Shown here piece after piece: positions 1 to 5,470 of a stretch of 20,792 bases of DNA. Origin of the DNA: JASFBA01 sp036172265 (GTDB taxonomy: Bacteria > Chloroflexota > Chloroflexia > DTKN01); assembly GCA_036172265.1 (NCBI GenBank), contig JASFBA010000081.1:1-20792 (forward strand). The letters are read 5' to 3'. Position 1 is the first letter of the stretch, and each line of letters opens with the position of its first letter. The notes under the pieces are model-generated. The model did not search any database. It was not told the DNA's origin and saw nothing but the letters and a program-made list of their open reading frames with translations. The position numbers and the translations under genes are program-made.

Positions 1-396
1 CCGCCGGGCGTGGGAAAGACGACCGTGTGTCTGGGCCTGGCCGGCGTTCTGGGCGAAAGGGGGTGGAGCGTCGGCGGCATCGTTACCCCGGCCGAGGGGA
101 AACGTCGCTGGGCCCTGGACCTGCACCGCGGGGAACGCCGCGTGCGGGCCGGCGCGGGGGACGCGCCGGCGGGCCTTTTCGCCGGGGGCCGGCCGCCGGC
201 CGGCCCCTACCCGCCCCCTGCACCCCCGTCGGGGGGCATGGCATGCCCCCCGAAGCCCCCCGCAGAAAGGCGCTGCCGCCGGCGTCAAAGTCCCCGTGGC
301 CCGGCCGAATCCGGTGGGCATCCGTCCTCATCCCCCATCCGGTGGAGCGGGCCGTTCGGCGGGGGGCATCCCGCCAAATCCCCCCTAGGGGGATAG
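1..396 (+). pseudogene. Truncated THEP1-like P-loop NTPase (N-terminal fragment)
   Basis: The frame is open from the window edge to a TAG at 394-396. Its first residues read PPGVGKTT, the end of a Walker A loop. They are followed by a helix (LAGVLGERGW) and then GGIVTPAEG and LDLHRGERR. This order matches the beginning of the THEP1 family of nucleoside triphosphatases (NTPase_1), which are normally about 170-190 residues long. Recognisable protein ends near residue 50 (about base 155). After that the frame is Pro/Gly/Arg low-complexity sequence made from GC-rich repeats, and no Walker B or other family motif follows in any frame. I therefore read it as a gene cut short, either by repeat insertion or by decay. 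The true start lies outside the window. The family call rests on a short stretch; another P-loop family is possible. Confidence 0.5.
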
Positions 397-520
397 GCCG
401 GCCTCGCTTCCGGCCGGCGGGCCGGGCCGCTCGGCCCAAGGCGTGTCCCGAACCGCCGGCCGGCCCCTTTGTCGGGGGCTCTGCCCCCGCCACCCCTGTC
501 GGGGGGTATGGCATCTTGAA
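187..520. repeat. GC-rich degenerate repeat region with two related copies
   Basis: Two imperfect direct copies can be seen, at about 198-251 and 458-511. Each starts with GGCCGGCCCCT and runs into a C-rich stretch, then GTCGGGGGG(C/T)ATGGCAT. The first copy also forms a perfect hairpin, with ggggggcat at 231-239 and atgcccccc at 243-251. Between the copies lies another perfect palindrome, CCCCCTAGGGGG at 381-392. The block directly follows the recognisable NTPase fragment and holds no credible gene. It looks like non-coding repeat debris. Confidence 0.6.
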
Positions 521-788
521 CGGTTCTTTTCCCACCGGTGCATCCTCCTCCCTTTTTACCCCTATTTTACCTCATCCCGACAAATTTGGGACACACCCTT
601 TTGCCTGCCGATGAACCCACCCCGATGCGATGGTTTTGCTCTCCTTGAGGGCTTTTTTGAGGTTAGAGGTTTATCGTTTACGGACAAGGAGAAGTTGGTA
701 TGAGGCGAAGGCGGCGATTCTTCGGGACACCATCCGAGCCTATCTGGCTTATCCACCCTATGAACTCATCCCAATTGCGCAAGTCCTA
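521..788. other. Intergenic stretch without a supported gene
   Basis: About 270 bases lie between the GC-rich repeats and the 3' end of recF. The stretch is clearly less GC-rich than its surroundings. It carries one copy of a dispersed 20-base motif (579-598) and the 13-mer gtttacggacaag at 676-688, which also occurs at 14667-14679. Short open frames exist here but none resembles a known protein. I see no clear intrinsic terminator for recF. Confidence 0.5.
579..598 (+). repeat. Dispersed 20-base motif, copy 1
   Basis: The sequence gacaaatttgggacacaccc stands alone in an intergenic stretch. It recurs inverted at 14745-14765 with a single extra base, and as a diverged direct copy (16 of 20 matches) at 13463-13482. 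All three copies are intergenic. It may be the end of an insertion element or a small non-autonomous repeat; no transposase is present in the window. Confidence 0.6.
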
Positions 789-1991
789 CTACAAATGCAG
801 CGTCTCCCAGGTGCCGGATACGATGTGAACTACCGTGGCCTGCTCCAACACCATCGGGTGAAAGACCTGTCGGTCGGCGGCGGTGACCAGGACCTGTCCC
901 GGCCATTCCAGAAGCCACCCTTGTAGATAGTTCCTTCGTTCCGGATCGAGTTCGGAGAGGACGTCGTCCAGGAGGACGACCGGGGTTTCGCCGGCCCTTT
1001 CCTTCAGCCACTCCACCTGGGCCAGTTTCAGGGCGATCGTGGCCGTGCGCTGCTGGCCGCGGGAACCGTAGACGGCCAGGTCTATTTTCCCCAAGGAAAA
1101 GCCCAGATCGTCCCGGTGGGGGCCAAGGAGGGTCATCCCGCGTTCCACCTCTTCGGGCCAAGCCCGGGCCATGGCCTGGCGGAAGGCATAGGCTACGCTT
1201 TCCTCATCCTCCTCGGGACAGCAGGGGACATGATGCCGGTAGGTGAGTCGCAGGGGTTCGGGGGCACCGGCCAGCCGTCCGTGCAGGGTTTCCAGGAGCG
1301 GCCCAAGCGTCGTCACCAGGCGATGGCGGGCCACGATAAGGTAAGCGCCGTTCTGCACCATCTCCCGGTTCCAAAAGGCCACCTGTTCCCGCGCCTCCGG
1401 CGGTAGGGATGGCCCGCCGGGTCGTCCTCCCTTTTCCTTCCATCCCTGGAGCAGCCGGTTGCGCTGGAGAACGACACGCCGGTAGCGCTCCAGAGCCTGC
1501 CAGTAACGCGGGTCGGTCTGCAGAAGGACGGCGTCGAGGTAGTTTCGCCGACGGGCGGGGGAACCGGTGATCAGGTTGAGGTCCTCCGGCTCGAAGAGGA
1601 CGACCTGCAGCCGGCCGACCGCTTCCCGAGTCCGCACCGGCCGGCGGTTGAGGAGAAAACGCTTCTGGCAGCGCCCGGTGAGCCGCCCCTGCGGGTCCAG
1701 CAGGCGCTGGACGGCCACCTCCAGCGTCAAGGGGTCGTCCTTCCGCTCCACCCGCCCGACGATACGGGCAAAGGGGGGCAGGTCCATCTCTGTCGGGGAC
1801 TCCCAGTGAATGAGTTCCCGTTCGGCTCCGGCCCTTGGAGAACGGGCCGTCGCCAGAAGGACCAACGCCTCCAGGAAACTGGTCTTGCCGGAAGCGTTCG
1901 GTCCCCAGAGGATGGTAACCCCCGGCGAAAGAGAGACCTCCAGGCGGCGGTAGTTGCGAAAGTCCTTCAGCGCAACGTAAAGTAGGTGCAT
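789..1991 (-). CDS. recF: DNA replication and repair protein RecF
   Basis: RecF is an SMC/ABC-like ATPase that binds gapped DNA and, with RecO and RecR, loads RecA during repair of stalled replication. The 400-residue protein has the family layout. It starts MHLLYVALKDFRNYR; Walker A is GPNASGKT (30-37); NRRPVR and FEPEDL follow at about 115-137. GPHRDD lies at 290-295, the ABC signature region SRGQQRTATIALK at 310-322, and Walker B VVLLDD at 338-343. I chose the ATG at 1991 because RecF proteins begin right at this beta strand. An in-frame ATG 30 bases upstream (2021) would add ten unconserved residues, and neither start has a clear Shine-Dalgarno. The usual dnaA-dnaN-recF-gyrB setting is absent; here recF is the last gene behind membrane glycosyltransferase-like genes, 64 bases after the previous stop. 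Confidence 0.95.
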   Translation of the reverse strand: MHLLYVALKDFRNYRRLEVSLSPGVTILWGPNASGKTSFLEALVLLATARSPRAGAERELIHWESPTEMDLPPFARIVGRVERKDDPLTLEVAVQRLLDPQGRLTGRCQKRFLLNRRPVRTREAVGRLQVVLFEPEDLNLITGSPARRRNYLDAVLLQTDPRYWQALERYRRVVLQRNRLLQGWKEKGGRPGGPSLPPEAREQVAFWNREMVQNGAYLIVARHRLVTTLGPLLETLHGRLAGAPEPLRLTYRHHVPCCPEEDEESVAYAFRQAMARAWPEEVERGMTLLGPHRDDLGFSLGKIDLAVYGSRGQQRTATIALKLAQVEWLKERAGETPVVLLDDVLSELDPERRNYLQGWLLEWPGQVLVTAADRQVFHPMVLEQATVVHIVSGTWETLHL

Positions 1992-2034
1992 GTCCGTGGT
2001 AGGGACGACCTTGTCGCCCATCGGGACGATGGGC

Positions 2035-2057
2035 AGGTCGGATGGTCAATCCGACCT
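2035..2057 (-). other. Intergenic hairpin overlapping the stop codon of the LysM/NHL gene
   Basis: A perfect 9-base inverted repeat, aggtcggat (2035-2043) and atccgacct (2049-2057), flanks a 5-base loop. It overlaps the TAG of the upstream gene (2056-2058) and precedes recF. No T-run follows on the minus strand, so it does not look like a complete intrinsic terminator. It could be an mRNA processing or stability element, or a weak attenuator that lowers recF expression. Confidence 0.5.
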
Positions 2058-5000
2058 ATGGCACTCCAAAAACCAGGATGCGTCCGTTCCCCGAATCGCT
2101 CACATAGACCCGGCCGAGTTCGTCTACGGCGATGCCGACGGGGATGGACATCGGCACCCGGCCGGCATCCACTCCACTCCAGACCAGGAGCACCTTCCCC
2201 GCTCCATCGGTAGCGGCCACATAGTTACGGCCCGGGACGGCGAAGTAGACCTGCCCGCCGGGAGCGACGGCTACATAAGGCTTGTTGTTATCTCCCGTGG
2301 AGAGTTCCCAGCCGGGAACTTCCCAGGTTGCGGCCGGCGAGGGGGCAATTTTTCCATCCGGACCTGGAGCAAAGACCTGGAGGCGCATGTTCCAGGCGTC
2401 GGCAACGTAGATGCGGCCGGAGGCATCCACGGCCAGGCCGACCGGCTCCAGAAATTGCCCCGGCGCGGAACCGGCCGTGCCCCACTGGTAGAGATATTCG
2501 GCGGCGAGACGGCCGGAAGTATCCGGACGGATCCGATAGGCCAGGATGCGTTCGTTCCCCGTATCGGCTACGTAGACATTTCCCTGGGGATCCACGGCGA
2601 CGGCGCGGGGGCCGTAGAAGCCAAAGGGATGGGCAGCGCGGGCGGCAGCGTCCTCCCCCGTGTCCACCAGCACGCCCTCGCCCCACTTGCCCAGGAAACG
2701 GCCTTTGCCGTCAAAGACCTGGATCCGGTGATTCCAGGTATCGGCGACGTAAACCCGTCCCTGCCCATCCACCGCGATGCCCCAGGGCGTCTTGAACTGG
2801 CCGTCCCCGGCCTCCAGAGGGCCTTCGCCATCGGGGTCCAGGCAGCCATCGCCGGTCTGGAGGTCGCAGTAGGAGCCCCAGGAGAAAAAGTTCCCCTGGG
2901 CGTCGAAGCGCACCACGCGATGGTTGCCGCTGTCGGCAACGAAGAGGTTCCCCTGGGCGTCCAGGGCGATGGCCCCCGGAGCCCACAACTGGCCGGGACC
3001 GCTTCCCGGGGCGCCCAGCACCTGCACGGCCGTGCGCTCGGTGAGTTTCTGGAGGTAAGGGTCTTCCCCGGCGGCGGAGGGGCCGGCCGGCAGGAGGTCG
3101 TTCCGCACATAGAGGTAAAAGTCCCGGGCGGGAACCACCAGGGGAACGCGCAACGCCTGACCCGGAGCGATGTTGGGATTGCCGCCGTTCAGGGAAAGGA
3201 TCTTCTCGGAGGCGACTCCCAAACGGGCAGCGATGGAGGTGATGCTCTCGCCAGGCTGAACCTGATAGGTAACATCCGCCGGCAACTGGCGGTAGAGCCA
3301 GTAGTTCCAGAGGTCCCCCAGTCCCTTGGGGCTATAGTTCCAGAACGCCAGGAGAGGCACCGTCTGATAGCCCGATTCAGCGGCCCCGGTATAGAAAAAG
3401 GTCCAGCGCCGGAACGTTCCCTCCTCAGGAAACCCCCAGCGCAATTTCAACCGCATCCCGGTATATTTTGCGGACAGGACGGTGCGCAGGGCCGGTTCGT
3501 GCTCGGCCAGGACCAGGACGATGTCCCCCTCGGTGCGGGGCGGGCCCTGGCTTCCATCAAACTCGGTGAGGGTGCCGGCCCGTTCAAAGTCGCGCAGATA
3601 CCAACGGAAGGGCCAGGCCAGCGTGTTCACGCAGGAGGGGTCGGGAGGCTCCGTCGGGCAGGGGTTGTCCATAAGCACTCGCAGGCCGTGTCCACCGGTG
3701 GGGTCGGCGGCGGTGCGCTTTTCGCTCTTGCGGGTCTGATCGCGGGACAGGCGTTCGATCTGGCGTACCACCAGGGGCACATCTGGGGCGGTCTGGTCGC
3801 GGATGAGCATCTCCTGGGGGGAGTCGCCGCCGTAGAAGTTGAGCCGGAAGGTGCTGCGGGCGATATAGAGGGCCAGGAGGAGGAGGCCCAGGACGGCGAA
3901 CGACTGTCCGATGCGACGGCCTTCGCTTCTCCAGATGCGCCGGGCCAGGAAGGCCAGCAGCCCGAGGACGATCAGGGCGAGGACGCCCATCAGGAGTGTC
4001 CGGTACTCTTCCACGCGGGCATGGGGGGCCACTCCCTGGCCTAAAACCACCAGGCCGCGTAGGGCAAAGGCCAGGAGGAGGAAAAGCGGGGCGACGGCCC
4101 ATTCGCCGTAGCGCCACAGTTCGCGCCAAGCGCACCAGGAGGCAAAGCGCTCCAGGGCCAGGCCCGAAAGGAGCACAAGGGGCAGGGCCACATACAGAAG
4201 GAGCCAGGGGGATTTTTCTCCGGCCCAAGAAAAGGCCAGGAAGGAAAAGACGGCCCAATAGGCCAGGAAGATGTGGAAGAGGGGAGATGCCGGCCGGCCG
4301 GCCTCCTCTGTCTTAGGAGAGCGGCCCAGCCGGGCCAGAACCAGCCCCAGGCCAGCCAGCCCGGCAGTCAGGGCGATCGGTTCGTAGAGGGCCAGAAGGA
4401 CCAGGTAATAAGACCAGGGCCCTCCGCTCTGGGGCAAGAACTGTCGGCCGGCCCAATACTCGATTCCTCGCACCAGGCCGTCCAAGAAGCCGCGCGGGTG
4501 AGTGAGGAAGGTGGTGAAGAAGAGGCCAAAGATCAGGCCGAAGACGCCCAGGGCGGTGAAGAAAGGACGGGGGTCCCTCTGGAGAGAACGCACCGCCTGC
4601 ACCAGAGCAGAGGCATCCGGACGAAGGAAAGAAAGGCCCAGGTAACCCAGGGAAAGAAAGGCCAGCAGGATAAGGGTGGCCTGCAGGGCCGGAGCGAGGC
4701 CCAGCGCGGCCAGGCCGGACGCTCCCAGGAGGCCGAGTGCAAAGCCCAGGCCGGCAATGGTCCTTCCCTCGGCGCGAAAGCGCTCCCCCTGGACCTGGAG
4801 GAGATAGGCCCAGCCCAGGAAGGAGAGGAAGATCAAACCGATAAGGAAGGTCGCCTCATGGGCAGTTACAGCCAGGGCCAGGCCGGCCGCGGCCAGGACC
4901 AGGTCGGCGGGACGGCGCTCTTCCAGGTAGCGGAAAAGGAAAAGGGCTATGCCCAGGGCGAAGAGGGCGACGAATGCTTCCGGCCGAGCAGAACGGGAAA

Positions 5001-5454
5001 AGTAGACGAAGGAAGGGGAAAGGGCCAGCAGCGCAAGTGCGGCCAGGCTGCCCCAGCGGCCCAACCAGCGCTGCAGAGGGAATGTCAGGGCCACAAGCAA
5101 GATGCCGGCCAGTGCCGGGCCCAGGCGGGCCGTGGCGTCGCTTTCTCCAAAGAGGAAGTAGAAGAGGGCGGTCAGGTGGTAGAGAAAGGGGCCGTGGAAG
5201 GCCGGATCGTACTGATAAGGGAGGGCACCCCGGTAGAACTGCCAGGAGAACCAGGCATAAAGCGATTCGTCCGGATGCATCGCCTGGCCGCCCAGGTCCA
5301 GAAGGCGCAGGAGCGCCGCCGCCACCAGGAGGCCCAGGAAAATCCAGACCGACATACTGACGCGGGTCAGGTCCACCGTCCGGTCCAGGAGCGAAGGCGG
5401 CCGGCCGGCACTTTCCGGTTGTTCCTGAGCATGCCATCCTTCTCTTTCAGCCAT
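2056..5454 (-). CDS. Agl23-like (TIGR03663-type) GT-C membrane protein with embedded LysM and C-terminal NHL propeller
   Basis: This large polytopic membrane protein has about 1132 residues. A first transmembrane helix (about 35-55) is followed by the MHPDES loop (about 59-64), whose acidic pair fits the catalytic position of GT-C/GT39 glycosyltransferases. Roughly a dozen further helices run to about 535. A soluble region contains EMLIRDQ and WPFRWYLRDF, as in its tandem neighbour. A LysM domain (VTYQVQPGESITSIAARLG onward, about 728-773) follows, then six NHL-type blades from about 825 to the end with repeated VYVADTxNxRI motifs; the fifth is degenerate. The LysM and propeller should lie outside the cytoplasm. 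I chose the ATG at 5454 because GGTGA sits five bases upstream; an in-frame GTG at 5463 lacks a ribosome site. The gene follows the paralogue by 16 bases. The Agl23 family is linked to lipid-linked glycan handling; its substrate is unknown. Confidence 0.85.
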   Translation of the reverse strand: MAEREGWHAQEQPESAGRPPSLLDRTVDLTRVSMSVWIFLGLLVAAALLRLLDLGGQAMHPDESLYAWFSWQFYRGALPYQYDPAFHGPFLYHLTALFYFLFGESDATARLGPALAGILLVALTFPLQRWLGRWGSLAALALLALSPSFVYFSRSARPEAFVALFALGIALFLFRYLEERRPADLVLAAAGLALAVTAHEATFLIGLIFLSFLGWAYLLQVQGERFRAEGRTIAGLGFALGLLGASGLAALGLAPALQATLILLAFLSLGYLGLSFLRPDASALVQAVRSLQRDPRPFFTALGVFGLIFGLFFTTFLTHPRGFLDGLVRGIEYWAGRQFLPQSGGPWSYYLVLLALYEPIALTAGLAGLGLVLARLGRSPKTEEAGRPASPLFHIFLAYWAVFSFLAFSWAGEKSPWLLLYVALPLVLLSGLALERFASWCAWRELWRYGEWAVAPLFLLLAFALRGLVVLGQGVAPHARVEEYRTLLMGVLALIVLGLLAFLARRIWRSEGRRIGQSFAVLGLLLLALYIARSTFRLNFYGGDSPQEMLIRDQTAPDVPLVVRQIERLSRDQTRKSEKRTAADPTGGHGLRVLMDNPCPTEPPDPSCVNTLAWPFRWYLRDFERAGTLTEFDGSQGPPRTEGDIVLVLAEHEPALRTVLSAKYTGMRLKLRWGFPEEGTFRRWTFFYTGAAESGYQTVPLLAFWNYSPKGLGDLWNYWLYRQLPADVTYQVQPGESITSIAARLGVASEKILSLNGGNPNIAPGQALRVPLVVPARDFYLYVRNDLLPAGPSAAGEDPYLQKLTERTAVQVLGAPGSGPGQLWAPGAIALDAQGNLFVADSGNHRVVRFDAQGNFFSWGSYCDLQTGDGCLDPDGEGPLEAGDGQFKTPWGIAVDGQGRVYVADTWNHRIQVFDGKGRFLGKWGEGVLVDTGEDAAARAAHPFGFYGPRAVAVDPQGNVYVADTGNERILAYRIRPDTSGRLAAEYLYQWGTAGSAPGQFLEPVGLAVDASGRIYVADAWNMRLQVFAPGPDGKIAPSPAATWEVPGWELSTGDNNKPYVAVAPGGQVYFAVPGRNYVAATDGAGKVLLVWSGVDAGRVPMSIPVGIAVDELGRVYVSDSGNGRILVFGVP

Positions 5455-5470
5455 CTTCTTCACCCGACGG

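Noticed and set aside
676..688. The 13-mer gtttacggacaag shared with 14667-14679 as a separate repeat
   Set aside because: A 13-base match between two places in a 20.8 kb window can occur by chance; it is noted only because both lie near copies of the 20-base motif.
700..828. Possible 42-residue gene on the plus strand (starts MRRRRRFFG, GGAGAAG upstream)
   Set aside because: It overlaps the 3' end of recF, has no family resemblance, and the ribosome-site match is not enough on its own.
2035..2057. Rho-independent terminator after the LysM/NHL gene
   Set aside because: The stem is good but no T-run follows on the minus strand, and recF continues just downstream.
1990..4044. Very long open frame on the plus strand opposite the LysM/NHL membrane protein gene
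   Set aside because: It mirrors the opposite gene's codons in GC-rich DNA, has no recognisable domain, and the minus-strand protein has clear membrane and repeat features.
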